Both the position numbers and the translations under genes were made by a program. 64,000 bases of DNA, taken from contig NC_051083.1 of assembly GCF_004664715.2 (NCBI RefSeq), positions 102,391,661-102,455,660 of the forward strand, given 5' to 3'. The stretch is from Peromyscus leucopus (Eukaryota; Chordata; Mammalia; Rodentia; Cricetidae). The notes beneath the pieces were generated by a model. The model was not told where the DNA came from. It searched no databases and saw only the letters and a program-made list of their open reading frames with translations. Of this stretch, positions 1 through 12,140 are shown piece after piece (within the stretch, counting starts at the first letter, position 1; the number at the start of each line of letters is the position of its first letter).

Positions 1-340
1 ATGAAGGATTAGGTCGAACTTCTGCCAAGGCACTATTAGAATATAAATTAATCAGATAGACATTCCAATAGACCTTTCCATATGAAACTATGTGTGTGTT
101 ACAGTTGATGCAATACAGCAAACTACATATTAGATATAATTTGGACCTTGGCCAACAATACGTGCTGAAATAAGATATACAGATGGTCCCTGATATTTTC
201 TTGGAAAAACTGTTTACAAATGCAACCCTAGGTATATTTTTGTCTTTAAACTTCTAGAACTGTTTATTTTGTGAACTAAAACACATTTCTGGGTAAAGAA
301 AAAAATGTATTCTATGTATAATATAAGTACACAGACTTAC
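1..340 (-). other. Klhl13: Klhl13 intron, 5' part (continues left of window)
   Basis: AT-rich intron beginning with the GTAAGT donor. No repeat or other signal recognised. Confidence 0.85.
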
Positions 341-1136
341 GCAATTCTCCAGCAGCATTGCGCCCACCGACTGCATACAGATATCCTTTGAGGGCACTTA
401 GGTGGAAGAAGGTGCGCTTTTCATTTAAAGGTGCAACTTGTATCCACTTGTTGTATCGAGGATCAAATCTAAATACTGTATCAACAGCCGTTTTTCCTTT
501 TGTGTCATAATTGCTTTGCCCACCAACGACATAAAGAAAATTTCCGATGACAGCAATGCCATGCTGGTATCTTGGGGCTTCCATGGGGGCTAGAGATTTC
601 CACTCATGGGTCTTTTCATCATACATGCGCAATTCTTTACTGACAACCAGCTGCTGCCTCAGGACTCCGCCGAGTGTAACCAAGTGAGTGGTGTCAGACC
701 GAATGGCAGTCCTGTCTGACTGCATAACTGGCTGCATAAACGGCATCATTTGGTAATTGCTGGCTTCCAGAAGCAAATTGACACAAGTATTGTCAGTTCT
801 CATGAAATCTACCGTTTGCACGAAATTAATGAGCTCCTGTGGTGTCATCAGCGGGAATCGTATGTTCTTCATTAATTTTGCAGCAAAGTCCATCCTTGGC
901 TCTTCCAGGCGAAGCCAGCGACAGGTAGCTTTGAAGAGCTCTAATTCGGTGCAGCGCTTAAGGCTGTTACTGGAAAGTACGAAGGCAAGACGCTCAAAAG
1001 GGAGTTTCAGGAACTCCCCAGTGGTTATCAATGCAGAAAAATTTCTTAAGACGAAGGTGTTGACGTATTTATCCACTTCTGTAAGGTGGTAAGTGTTGGC
1101 AATTCGTCCAACTTCAACACAGTTATCCAAATTAAC
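341..1136 (-). CDS. Klhl13: Klhl13 shared coding exon: BACK domain and first Kelch blades
   Basis: This is the largest coding exon seen: 796 nt, 265 codons plus one base, starting in phase 0 and ending in phase 1. The acceptor reads TTCCTAG then GTTAATTTGGAT (V N L D). The donor is a strong GTAAGT whose G lies at 340. The product begins [16 protein letters not shown] and runs through the BACK domain ([16 protein letters not shown], then the [11 protein letters not shown] stretch). It continues into Kelch repeats, with the blade motifs [17 protein letters not shown] and [16 protein letters not shown] and paired tryptophans. It matches KLHL13/KLHL9 family proteins almost residue for residue as I recall them. 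KLHL9 is intronless, so an exon flanked by splice sites indicates Klhl13. The protein is a CUL3 adaptor. With KLHL9 it is known to direct ubiquitylation of Aurora B during mitosis. About 200 C-terminal residues (remaining Kelch blades) must lie left of base 1. Confidence 0.96.
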
Positions 1137-2228
1137 CTAGGAATCCAATAAGAAAATTAAAACATGGCTGCTTTCTAGACATCTACACTTTGACCACAGA
1201 AACTCTTATTTCAGAGTAAGAGTGCTTTGTAAAATCCATATAAATGCAAATAAAGATTATTATTTAAGTGCATAAAGATGTAAAGAAGATGCAAACAACC
1301 TTCACCTTGATTTAGCAAAAAGTTGACTAAACAAAAATGATCCGTTAACCTGAAAAGCAACATTTCAAATTGACTATGTCCAAAATAATTTTCTTCCTCA
1401 AAAAGTTATCATTCTCTCAAATCCTAATGAAATTATTGCTAGATAGAAATTTTAGGAAAATCATGTTATTCAATTATAGTCAATTTCTTCTTGGTTCTTC
1501 AAAGTAGCACACATAATTAGCAGGTCACCAAAAAGCTCTACTATCCAACTCTTGGACTTCTCTTTGATGTAGAGGTATCATTGTTACTATCCTCCATAGT
1601 TTCAAAGTTAGTGTTCACAATAAATGACTTAACAGCATGATTACTTCTAGGACAAAGTTATTTTATATATTTTATCCAGAAATATAAGCCAGAGAATTTG
1701 TTGAGGGCAGGAGGTATTTATCTGCATTAAAATCCATGCAAGATGAGTTTGGAGGACCTGTTTGGGGAGCGTAACTTTCCTTAGTTATTCTGTTAGTACC
1801 AACACACTCTACTAGCAGTAGTTGGAGTCAGAGAGCCCAGAATAATTTTCCCAGCACTGACTCAATATGCCTCAGAGTGGAGAAGTGATGAAAGTAGTCC
1901 CTCCACAGCAGGGTCTCTTTTCAATAACTGATAGGTCAAAATGAAAAATAGAAAAGTAACATCAGCAAACATAATACAAAAATAAACCACAAAGCAAGCC
2001 CACCACACAAATATTTCTATGTGTGTATATAACACAGTGATAGGAAAAAGGCTCCAAAGCATCTGTGTGTGTTTCTTAACTTTCATCACAGTGTATGCTC
2101 AATAAGTAACATAAAATTCATCAATGTATTGTTAGCCTCCTGGCTGCTATGCTAAGAGATGTGTTATATGCTTAAGAGAAAACTGGATAATTCTTCTATT
2201 GATGTTTCTCTTGAAAGATGAAATGAAG

Positions 2229-2312
2229 GACTGAAGACGTAGCTCAGTGGTAGGCTGCTTGCCTGGCATGCACGAAGCCATAGGTTCCATCCCCAGTACT
2301 GGAAATAAAGCT
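2229..2312 (+). repeat. ID SINE (tRNA-Ala-derived)
   Basis: Contains GTAGCTCAGTGGTAG (box A) and GGTTCCATCCC (box B), in the usual ID order with an A-rich end. It is a retroposon, not a tRNA gene. Confidence 0.85.
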
Positions 2313-2465
2313 AAAAGCATTACTCCTTTGCATAAAATAACAAGCCAGTTAGATATAGTAACAGTAAAAACTCTAAGATTAGCCCACAAATATTTTCACA
2401 GATATATTTCTCAAGAAGAATTTGCATTTGTTTCTGATATTTGTTCTATTTTGTTTAATAGCTTA

Positions 2466-2760
2466 TTTTTAATGAATTAAAATCAATTTTATACATGTAT
2501 ACAATTCACATGGACAACTCTCACTCCACCCTTTCCTATATTCTTGTCACCTGTGTCTACTTGTTTTCTCTCCATGAATCTTTTTGTGGTTCATAGGGTT
2601 TAACAAAAGCTTTGGTTTTACCAGGATCTTCTGTGTGAGCAAGAGTTTGGAGCTATCCATTTGAGCCTGGAGGACTGATGGTAATGTTTCCCCTAAGAAA
2701 ACTGATTTGATGAGTATAAAAATCATCAAAATGTCTAATTGCTTATTTTATTTGGTAGTT
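2466..2760 (-). repeat. L1-like 3' UTR fragment (tentative)
   Basis: Pyrimidine-rich text with phrases typical of reversed rodent Lx 3' ends (tatacatgtatacaat, gagtttggagctatccat). Diverged, so the family call is tentative. Confidence 0.4.
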
Positions 2761-3267
2761 ATAGATTTAACTTCTCAATATATTTGGTAGTTATATATTT
2801 ACACCTAAACAAAACTGACACAAAAACAATGAAAATAAAAATAAATTCTGGTGCTCTAGAAACACAGTTTAACAATGTACCAAGTATCTTTGATTTCTAA
2901 TATAAAATATATTTTAATACTATTTTAGAAGTGGCAGGCTGATGTGTCATAAAAACTTTCAGTAGCATTGAGCATCAAATAATATTCCATATTTGAGTAC
3001 CCAAATGGTACTAGATACAAGGCATTACTGTTTAAGGTGATGAATCTGTTTCTCAAGGTAAGTGAGAAATATAGGTAATTTGTGCTTTTCTAAATATTTA
3101 TTAGTAGTGGTAAAAAAATTATAATTAATGATAGCATAAAATTCTCAAAGATGAACATTTCTGTTATTATTGATATGACCACTAATAAAATCAACAAAAA
3201 ATGAGTATTTAAGATGTTAAAACAAGACCAACAGCTATTAAATTAAATCTAAATTTATAGCATGTAG

Positions 3268-3385
3268 TGAGTATGATGGTATATGCCTGTGATTCTAGCA
3301 TTTGGGGAGCAGAAGTAAGTGGCTCACAAGCTCATGGCTAGCCTGAGCTACAAAATGAGATCCCCATCTCCTCCTAAACAAAATC
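3268..3385 (+). repeat. B1-type SINE, diverged
   Basis: Shows the B1 order: gatggtatatgcctgtgattc, the aggccag-like middle (ctagcctgagctac) and a final gagatccc. Confidence 0.7.
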
Positions 3386-3461
3386 AAAATGAAAACGTTT
3401 AAATAGAAGGCAAAATAAACCAACAAGAGAGATTAAAAAACCAAGCTACATAAATGGTTAG

Positions 3462-3593
3462 TAGAGCCTGGAGTGCTGGTGTACAACTATAATCCTAGGA
3501 CATGGGTCTCTGTGGCCAGCCTGGGCTACAGAGTGAGACCTGGTCTCAAACACTAATAATAATGATAATAATAATAACAATAATAATAATAAT
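3462..3593 (+). repeat. B1 fragment followed by an (AAT)n-type tract
   Basis: B1 head (ggtgtacaactataatccta) and tail (ccagcctgggctacagagtg), missing the middle. It ends in an imperfect TAA/TGA-type triplet tract at 3553-3593. Confidence 0.7.
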
Positions 3594-5883
3594 GAAGAAA
3601 CATATTGGGACATTTTATTCTCTTCCCCCTGCCCTAGCCTCCCCCCATCTTCAATAATACCCAATCAGAACAAACATTACTAAAATGACAGGAGAGAAGA
3701 AACCTACCTTTTATTTAGGGGCATTTGGAGAATGCCTTCTAGATATCAGTAACCCACATACACAGATGCACAGGACTGGAAAAGACTTGGATGGAACATC
3801 TAATCAATACAAACAGCTCCTACCTTTGAAATAATGCCAGAGGACTTTTGATAACCCTTTGAAGTGTCATCTTCTTTACAAAAGGACTAACTATTTTCTA
3901 TAGCCTCTATACAACAGGCACCACACTGTGGGCACACAGCAAAGTTAAGACCCAGCAAAATCAATATTACAAATATTCAAGATGCAATAACAAAATGTAA
4001 TACCTGTTAGGACAGAAAATTCCTAGGACCTTATTAATTATAAATGGAACATGGGTAAATATGTATTAGGAAATTAATTTTCATCAAACATGTTTCATCA
4101 AACAGTGATAAGAGTTGAAACCTCAAACAGTTAACAATATATACAGATTAAAATTGAAGGCAAAAAGTAAATAATTTTGGCACAATTCAGGATTACTTGA
4201 TTCTTAGTCATACCTCAGGTAGATCTCCAGATGTTTAAACCAGGTAGTATTTTAGAAATGGATACAGGCAGTAACATATAATGTAATTTACATATATGAT
4301 AGAATACCTTACACCTTAATAAGCTTCTTTTAAGAATTCTTTAAGTAGAAATAACTCAAATTTTATGCTAAGTTATCTAATTTCATCTGAAAATTTGGCC
4401 AAATTTCCCCGTAATTACTCATGAAAACAGACTTACAACAGAAGCTAGCTCAGATAGTATTACTTCATTTAAAGGGGCTGCACATACTCTTCAGAGCATC
4501 TAAAACTTCTATCTTTTAAAAGGTCTGAACACCAAAATGAGAAACAATTCTTCAAACACATCTAGTCCCTTCTCAAATTGTTCTTCAAATTTTTACTTCT
4601 ATTTCCTTGGCCTATATTATTTCAAGTTATTTTCATACAATCAAACCTTCATCCATCCTCAAAACAGTTTGCGCATTATAATTTTTGTTAGTTGTGTTCT
4701 TATTAACACATTAGTCCTTCCTGCTGCTGTGGATTCAAATGATTCCAGCTGCTCCCAAACACCTTCATTAATGTAATTTGACGAGTCAATGGCACATTGG
4801 ATTGGAAATCAAATATTAGTTTGTTAAAGGAGCAGTGTTACATACGAAGAGATCCTGGTACAGATTAAATAAATGAATGCCTGCTTTTATACTCTTAAGG
4901 GAAAAAGTAGAAACTAAAAGAATCTGAAAATCTCGACTATGCCTCACCCATGTCATAGAAATAATACAGCTTCTCAGTGAGAAACCACTCCACACTCTTA
5001 GACATGAAGTAAAGTTCCTTACTAAATAGAGCTCCTGGTTGACTGTGGCTAATGTCCAAATAAGAGTCGACAACCAAAAGATTTCATTAGCTTATATCCA
5101 CCTTAGGCTTATGCATTTTATATACGCTGCTGTCATCCTTAAATCTCTTTTGGGTCCTGACCCCAGGTTACATTTTGAACAATTCAAACAGAGACAGGAG
5201 ACTACAAGTCTGACCACTTAGGCAGATAGGAGATTTATACAGCAAAGATACTGCATATTGCCAGAATTATTTTAAGTATGCCAGTGTTGTTCTTTTTCAA
5301 ATAGTTGTTACTGGGGAATCACCTTGTGCACCTGGCAGAATTATATTTTCCTGGTAAGAGCACAGGGGATTAATGGCAGACCTGAACTTACTTAATGATG
5401 GTTTAACCCCATGCTGCCTCCCACCCCCAGCTGCCCCTTAGAGATATATCTTTGGTATAGGATCAATGCGACTAATGGCTGGTTTTAAGTCAGTGCTATC
5501 TCCCTTGTTATGAGAATCAGAGTCTAAAGGCTGATCAATCCTGATGAGTAAACATTTATATACTACTACCCTAAATTTTGTGTATCTATAACAGGCCTAG
5601 TAAGCATGATACTTATCTTTGGGGTGCTTAGGAGGCAGTGCTCCTTTAGCTAAATTCCACATGCGTGACTTAATGTTTCCTAAGCAAATTTATTAGTAAG
5701 TCCTTTATAATACCAATACTATCACTTCAGCTTCTTCTACATAACCCATTCCACAAATTAAACTCTTCTTGGTGCTTTCTAGTGTGTTTGGGGAGAGAAT
5801 GTTGGAGGGGAAGGAGGAAAGAAGAAGGGTATCTGTGATTGGTATGTAAAACGAATCAAAAGATTTTCTTAATAAAAAAAATG

Positions 5884-6038
5884 GCCGGGCGGTGGTGGCG
5901 CACGCCTTTAATCCCAGCACTCGGGAGGCAGAGCCAGACAGATCTCTGTGAGTTCGAGGCCAGCCTGGACTACCAAGTGAGTCCCAGGAAAGGCGCAAAG
6001 CTACACAGAGAAACCCTGTCTCGAAAAAAAAAAAAAAA
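5884..6038 (+). repeat. Young B1 SINE, cricetid-type right end
   Basis: Nearly complete: starts gccgggcggtggtggcgcac and ends aaaccctgtctcg plus 15 A. The right half contains caggaaaggcgcaaagc, which I associate with cricetid B1 copies. Low divergence indicates recent insertion. Confidence 0.95.
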
Positions 6039-6789
6039 TGAAGCCTATTTCCTCCAAAATATTTGGTTTCAGCACACAGTTTTAAAAACATAGGCTCATC
6101 TTACTAAGAAATTACTCATAATAATTTAGCTCAGGGAATAAGTAAAACAAAAAACCTCCAATGTGAAATAGTCATAGTATCTTGAAACAGGAATTTCTAA
6201 GTAGAAAAGGTGCTGAGAAGGAAGGGAGAGATAGCTCAAAGCGGAAGAGTGGTTTAACTAGAAACACAATACATCAGAAAAAGAAAAGATCCTGGTACTA
6301 ACAATCCACCAATTTTCTAAAAGTAGATCAAAGACCATGAGAGAGGAGATTGCCATTATAAAAGAACGCAGACACATTCTCAGTCCGCATGACAAAGCAT
6401 GAACAAAGTAGAATGATGTTCAGAAAAAGATGAATCTCCTACAAGTTCACAGACAAGGAAATCTGCAATGAAGAGGCAGAATGAACTGTAGCACAAGTAA
6501 ACAACACTCTTATCAAGGTTCCTCACTACATATGGTGGAGCTTGTCTGCTGAAGATATTAAGAACGAAGAACACAACCTTGAAGACAATATTAACTGTCC
6601 ATGATAATGAAGGCATCTCAAGAAAGCCTTAGTTATAGCAAGTGTTTCAAACACATTAATTACTAAATTACTGGAAAGGTATAAATATAGAAAATCACTA
6701 TCATTCCATCTTCAAATAAGAGTTTTTAAATAGTTATCTTGAAAAATTCTTCTGTACTAATCTGATAGAAATATATTTATGATAAATAC

Positions 6790-6925
6790 AGTTGGTTTAA
6801 TCCCAGCATTTGGGAGGTATAGGCAAGTGGATCTCTGTGAGTTCGAGGCCAGTCTGGTCTACAAAGCAAGTTTCAGGAGCCAAGGCTACACAGAAGGATC
6901 CAGTCTCAAAATAACAAAATAAAAT
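6790..6925 (+). repeat. B1 SINE lacking its left end
   Basis: Starts at the taatcccagcat position of B1 and continues through gagttcgaggccagtctgg to tctcaaaat. The first about 30 nt are missing. Confidence 0.85.
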
Positions 6926-6951
6926 AAATAATAAAACAAAATTAAAAATAC

Positions 6952-7097
6952 ATTTGGGTGTGGTGGTTCATGCTTTTAATCCCAATACTTAGGATGCAGA
7001 GGCAGAAACCTCTGTTGAGTATGAGGCCAGCCTGGTCCACAAAGAGAGTTCTAGGCCAGCTAGAGCTACATAGTAAGACCCTGTCTCAAAAAAATGT
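6952..7097 (+). repeat. B1 SINE
   Basis: ggtgtggtggttcatgc... gaggccagcctggtccac... gaccctgtctcaaaaaaa. Diverged but full length; its tail leads into dinucleotide tracts. Confidence 0.88.
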
Positions 7098-7147
7098 ATG
7101 TATACATAAAAAATATATACATATTCTGTCTCTCTCACACACACATA

Positions 7148-7150
<3 letters not shown>

Positions 7151-7239
<89 letters not shown>
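7151..7239. repeat. Compound (TC)n(AC)n microsatellite
   Basis: About 22 TC units (7151-7194) then about 20 CA units (7199-7239), seeded in the tail of the preceding B1. Confidence 0.97.
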
Positions 7240-7243
<4 letters not shown>

Positions 7244-7844
7244 TTTGGTCATCTTTCAGGTAAAGTGATCATGACATTTGAAGTTATAAATGCCAAACAT
7301 CTGTTAGATAACAGGTCAACACTGCTTCTTCCCAATGAAATCACAGCACTTTCTCTAGTTTGTTTCAAGACAAGCATATGTTGCTAAGCTCAGTGGAAAG
7401 CAATGCTAAAGAGTCTGCAAACATAAGCTTTAATCCTTGAACTTGTTACATTCAACACTATCACAGTTTACTTGAAACTCTAACATGCTGTTGGTGATTA
7501 AAAAAAAAACTAGAGGAAAAATAGTTAAGAGTATGGGCTTTGCATAATGGGGTTAAAATGAAACTTAATACACAAATTTAGTAATGCTGGCAAACAGTAG
7601 AATGAGCGATTAATAAACTTCACTTAGACTATTCAGAAGTAATGATATAAGTCAATAATATAGCACTGTATGGTCATAAAACCTTTAAAAGAGTAATTAG
7701 CTTAAAATTTTACAAGTAGTTATGACAGTCATTTCAGTACTCTATAATGGAAAGAAATATATTAAAAACAGGTTTAAATAGTATTATTAAATGGGTATTG
7801 GCTGATATATAGAAAGTTTCTCATTTTTAAATGTTCTTTGTTTA

Positions 7845-8390
7845 ATATGCCTAATTTTTTTGTTTTGAATTGACATATATACTTATTTAAATTTGCTGGT
7901 ACAATATGATGTTTCAATACATATATATATGTTGTGTAATAATTAAGGTAATTAGCATATCCGTTGTCTTATCCACTATCTTCATTGTAAGGACATTTTA
8001 AATACTTTTATAGTTATTTTGACATATATGAAACATTATTAGAAATAGTCACTCCACTGTCCTGCTGTTCTAGAATACCAGAATGCTACTATGTAACTCT
8101 GTTTCTGTACCCACTAACCAATTTCTCCCTCAACATTCTTCAGCCCTATATTTCCTGGAGTCTGGTAAGCACTATTTTCCTCTGCTTCTATGAAATACGC
8201 TTTTCTAGCTTCCACATGTGTGTGTGAACAGGTAGTATCCTTTTTTGTATGTGTGTCTTATTTCACTTAATATATTATATTCCAGGCTTATCCTTGTAAC
8301 CTGTAAATGACAGAAATGTATTCTTTTCATCATCCCCTTGTGTACTTATATCACATCAGTATTGATTCACCTGTTGGTAGATAAGAAGCA
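7845..8390 (-). mobile_element. Ancient L1 (mammal-wide) fragment, reversed
   Basis: Recognisable reversed L1 text: gaattgacatatata, tacaatatgatgtttcaata, ggtaattagcatatcc, cacttaatatattat. Strongly diverged and with no coding capacity. Confidence 0.65.
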
Positions 8391-9216
8391 GCTTATTAAT
8401 AAAATAATTAGGTAAATGATTTCCCCAATCTTAGTGTTTTAAGGAAGAAAGAGTTCATGTACAAAAGTTCAAAAAGGCCTAAGAGCAAATTACCAATATT
8501 AAAGTTGACATTAGTTAAAACCAATTATAGGAAAATAATAATGAAGTAGAAAATATATAAAATTTCACTGTTACTATAATTTAAATCACAAAAGCAGGCT
8601 CCAGGAATTGTAGAAATCCTGTCATCTCTGTATAAGCCAGACAATGTTTAAGTTTTCTTAACTAAAACAAAATAGTGTCTCTAGGAATAGAATGACTATT
8701 AAGCAGTTCCTTGATTAGTTGGTTTAAGAAAAAGCTAACCACTATTCAGTGTGATATGTTCTAAGTTTTTGCAAGTTAGCACTTAACTGCTAGTTCTTAA
8801 GATCAAAGTTCCCATATTCAAAGAAGAAAAAACTGTCAAGCTTGCTTTAACAGAATTCGAGAAGCTCAGGTTACTTTTCTATGTAATTCAATAAAAGAAG
8901 CCTACTGTATAAAAATAAGTTAATTGCTGTATAAAATCACTGAAATGAATAAAGCAAAATTAAAGTAAATAAAATTATGAAACAAGTTAAGGCACATATA
9001 TGTTCAAATGTAATACTATTCTACATCATTTGCCTATAGGCTGTTGTTAAATAATTCTACTTTGTAAAATTTACCTCGTTTATTTTCCACTTACTCCCAC
9101 ACCACGCCTTACACAAGAGCTGCTTCTGATCTAAGTTTTACATGTCTATACCAATGACTTCATGAGCCCTTCTCTAACTCTACCAACAAGAAAAATAAGA
9201 TCTGAAAACATCTTAC

Positions 9217-9413
9217 CCCTGATATGAGAAACACTTTACAGAAGTCCAAAACCGGTAGAATCTGCAGAAAGCTGGCAGCTTCCAGAGTGTCTTGAAGGTT
9301 GTCCATGTTGAGAGACAGTTTCGAAGTATAGATGAAATCAATAATTTTCCTTAGACCTACTCTGCTCACGCCATGAAGCTTAATGCACATTAACTCTTGT
9401 TCTTTCATGCCAC
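9217..9413 (-). CDS. Klhl13: Klhl13 shared coding exon: second half of BTB domain
   Basis: This exon has 197 nt: two bases completing a split Gly codon, then 65 codons. The acceptor is preceded by a pyrimidine run (CTCTCTTTTCATTTAAG). The donor is GGG then GTAAGA, in phase 0. It encodes [14 protein letters not shown] through [14 protein letters not shown], the C-terminal half of the BTB fold plus the start of the linker to BACK. The [14 protein letters not shown] helix belongs to the region that contacts CUL3 in BTB-Kelch adaptors. It joins the exon at 9937-10069 as ...FTG-GMKEQ and the exon at 341-1136 as ...LISG-VNLD, both in frame. The intron to the preceding exon is only about 0.5 kb. No stop or frameshift is present. 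Confidence 0.96.
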
Positions 9414-9936
9414 CTTAAATGAAAAGAGAGTCAATTCAATGAAGGTGGATAATTAAGGTCAAACTTACTTCTGCTGCTAATTAGATGCATTAAAATCAAA
9501 GGAAAATCTTATTCCAAGTAAGCATCCATTCCACAGTTGGGCTTTTGCACATTTTTACAGTTAAAAAAGCACTTGAAGAAAATTCTCTCTATACTAATGA
9601 AGATCATATATGATGCAAATGCTTTCAAATGTTCTTCTGTCACTTTCTATCTTTTGATAAAGTAAAGACCATATTATAGGAACACAGAGTCTCTGATATT
9701 AAAAAAAGAAAGACTATGAAGTACAAGGGATGGTACGAAACATGCTTTGATTTCCCATGACAGAGCAGCAGCACACACAACCACACAGATTGGTAAATAT
9801 TTCTTTTGAAAGTATTTTTTTTAATGACATAGAGTGAAATACTAGATTTTGGATTAGAAATAATACTACTACAATAATTAAACAGGGCTTTCCCCTAAAG
9901 TCTTAATGTGAATGCAGGTGTCAAAAGGCAACGTAC
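9414..9936 (-). other. Klhl13: Short Klhl13 intron between the two BTB exons
   Basis: A 523 bp AT-rich intron with a GTACGT donor and a TTTAAG acceptor. No repeat recognised. Confidence 0.9.
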
Positions 9937-10069
9937 CTGTGAACATAGCTTTGAAGTAGTCACTAGCAGATGCCATCATGACCCTGTGCACAGGGTAGGC
10001 ATCATCTGTATCACCGGGCATCAGAGTCACATCACAAAGCAGTCCTTCATGCCGAAGCTGGTCAAAGCC
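9937..10069 (-). CDS. Klhl13: Klhl13 shared coding exon: first half of BTB domain
   Basis: This exon has 133 nt: 44 codons plus the first base of a split Gly codon. The acceptor is TTGTTACAG before GGC TTT GAC. The donor is ACAG then GTACGT. It encodes [20 protein letters not shown] and continues to [19 protein letters not shown]. This shows the BTB hallmarks: the CDVTL strand, the H-R after the variable loop, and the S-x-Y-F-x-A-M-F helix that forms the dimer and CUL3 interface. The reading frame is intact and joins both neighbouring exons in phase. The loop sequence DTDDAYP differs from the human protein as I remember it, which is normal for this position. Confidence 0.96.
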
Positions 10070-11949
10070 CTGTAACAAGCACATGAGTTGAGCCAGGAAT
10101 CAAGCAGAAAAGAACATCACAACCCCTGTGTGCTAAGCTTCTGTTTAGAGGTCTAGTCTATTTTGAAAACAGAGCCAAAAGAGTGCACAAAACTGCTGTG
10201 TTGATCTCTGTATACATTTTACAGCACACAAAAAATAGAACATGAAGGCTAATTTACATTAATAACAAAGAAGGGAAGTATGTAAATTCATTTATTTATA
10301 CATTTATTTACCCTACTTGGAGAAAAAAATGATAATTTACACTTGTTTTCCCCATACATTAAAAAAAAAAAAAACCCTTCAAGCTTCCAGAACAGCTTTC
10401 CATAATCACATGGATAGAACTGCTATAGGACTTTAAGAGAATCTTTTGCATTTTGATGGCTTTTTCCCACTTGAGACAGAAAAGAGAAGGTATCTGTCTA
10501 TATCAAGTGCAAGACTGGAGTTCATCCTATCACCTGAATTGTTTATCCTCCTTAAGAATTAAGGATTATGCTTTAAATATTCCAATACCCGGCTTATTGC
10601 TGCTGCTGTTTGGCCAATTTATCTTTCATGTCAGAGATTTAATTATCTTTGATAAAAGGAGTGTAGGGAGTCCCAACAGTAAGCTTAATTGTCTCCAACG
10701 GCTTAAAGGATTAGCAGAGGATGAACAGGCTAGCCCCTGCAGTGGAGAGGAGAGACAGGTCCCAGTGAGAAGAATACCTGTTGATTAACTCCTTCATCTG
10801 TACCCCAAACAGGGAGTTCGGTCTTGACAGGATTATGTATTGTATTTGTGTATCTTTGCCAATGAATGTCATGTTTTTGTTCATAATTACAAAACTGTTC
10901 ACAAATGTCCCCATTCCTCTGCAAACACAAACACTCAATACCCTAGCTCTGTAATTCACCCCTTGACTCTCTTATTCAGAAATGTAGATGAAAAACAGTA
11001 ACAGTGAATCTTGCCAAAGCAATGCCAACTTGGAGAAGCTGTTCTCATACTTAAGACAAGAATTGACTCTTACTATTCATGTAAGGAGCAAAAAGTTCAG
11101 TAAGTTTATGGGAGGTGCTTTTAAATTTGGTAAGTATCTGTAAGTATAGAATGAGCACACTGCAGTGGGGGTAAGACTGTCAATCAGCTAATAAAGAGAC
11201 ACCCTTGGCTGGCACTGTTTGGGGACCAGTACCTTTGAATTCACCAGTGCTTTGGCATATCCTTTGTAGTAAATGTTCAAGTTAGGATATGCACAAAACC
11301 CCATTTCACTTAGAAGCTGTCAATTAGTACTTTAAAGTCATGTAAGCATGGTGGGGAGAACATAGCTTTTTGTCATATTAATTAGGAACTAGAAACAGCT
11401 TCTCCCAATAATGAAAGGGAATGTGTTTAAGGCGCTTGCTGTGAAAGAGTATAAAGGTTGAAAATGAGAAGAAAAAACGGAAGTAAGTCTAGTGTTTAGG
11501 AAGAAAAGGTTGGATACAGTGGAATGGCTTGTTTTCCCTTCCTTCCTCAAATAAATTTGAGGTTAAAATTATTGATATACACCTTTTAAAAGTCAAAACA
11601 CATGCCTACATAACAACAAAGAGCCTTGTATCTTAATGTGCAAGGACAAACTTCATTCTTAGAGGATGTAAACTCTCCCGTGGTGACATACCACAGCACT
11701 CTGATGGTCTTACAACTTTTGAAATTACAATTGATGCAACAATGAACTTCCTGTGGACAGATAGGCTCATTCCTTAACATCTGAACAGCATGGCTCAGAT
11801 CAGCTAAGGTATCAAGAGACTTTATCCTCCTCACAAAGTAAACCATTGTGCATCTATTTACACAATCATGAAAAACTCAACCCTTTCTCAGTATAATTTG
11901 ATGTCATGAAAGACCCCTGAATCTGCCTTCAATCTATCTACTTTTTGTT

Positions 11950-12087
11950 CTCATTCTCACACTCTTTTCTTAATTGTTTTTTAAATTTGAGAATTTCATA
12001 TGCAAATACTGTATTTGTACCTTGTTTACGCCATTCCCTCCTGTTTTCCTTCTACCCACTCTCTCTGAAATTATTGATCTTTATACA

Positions 12088-12140
<53 letters not shown>

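Larger units (their letters stand above)
1137..9216 (-). other. Klhl13: Klhl13 intron between BTB and BACK/Kelch exons
   Basis: About 8.1 kb of AT-rich intron. It holds an ID copy, an L1-like fragment at 2.47-2.76 kb, B1 copies at 3.3, 3.5, 5.9, 6.8 and 7.0 kb, TC/AC microsatellites at 7.15-7.24 kb and an old L1 at 7.85-8.39 kb. I see nothing recognisable in 1137-2228, 3600-5880 (short frames only), 6040-6790 and 8390-9216. Confidence 0.85.

Noticed and set aside
757..1092. 111-codon + strand frame
   Set aside because: It is antisense to the Klhl13 BACK/Kelch exon and has no independent support.
2229..2312. tRNA-like box A and box B
   Set aside because: Belongs to an ID retroposon; same reasoning for 41641, 54473 and the B2 at 63276. 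No cloverleaf with intact stems was seen.
4660..4815. Short minus-strand segment that reads protein-like (EGVWEQLESFESTAAG)
   Set aside because: Only about 50 codons, followed by several stops. Too short to separate an eroded retropseudogene from chance.
6958..7387. Several frames rich in Ser/Leu/His/Thr or Cys/Val/Arg/Glu repeats
   Set aside because: They are translations of the TC/AC microsatellite and the adjacent B1.
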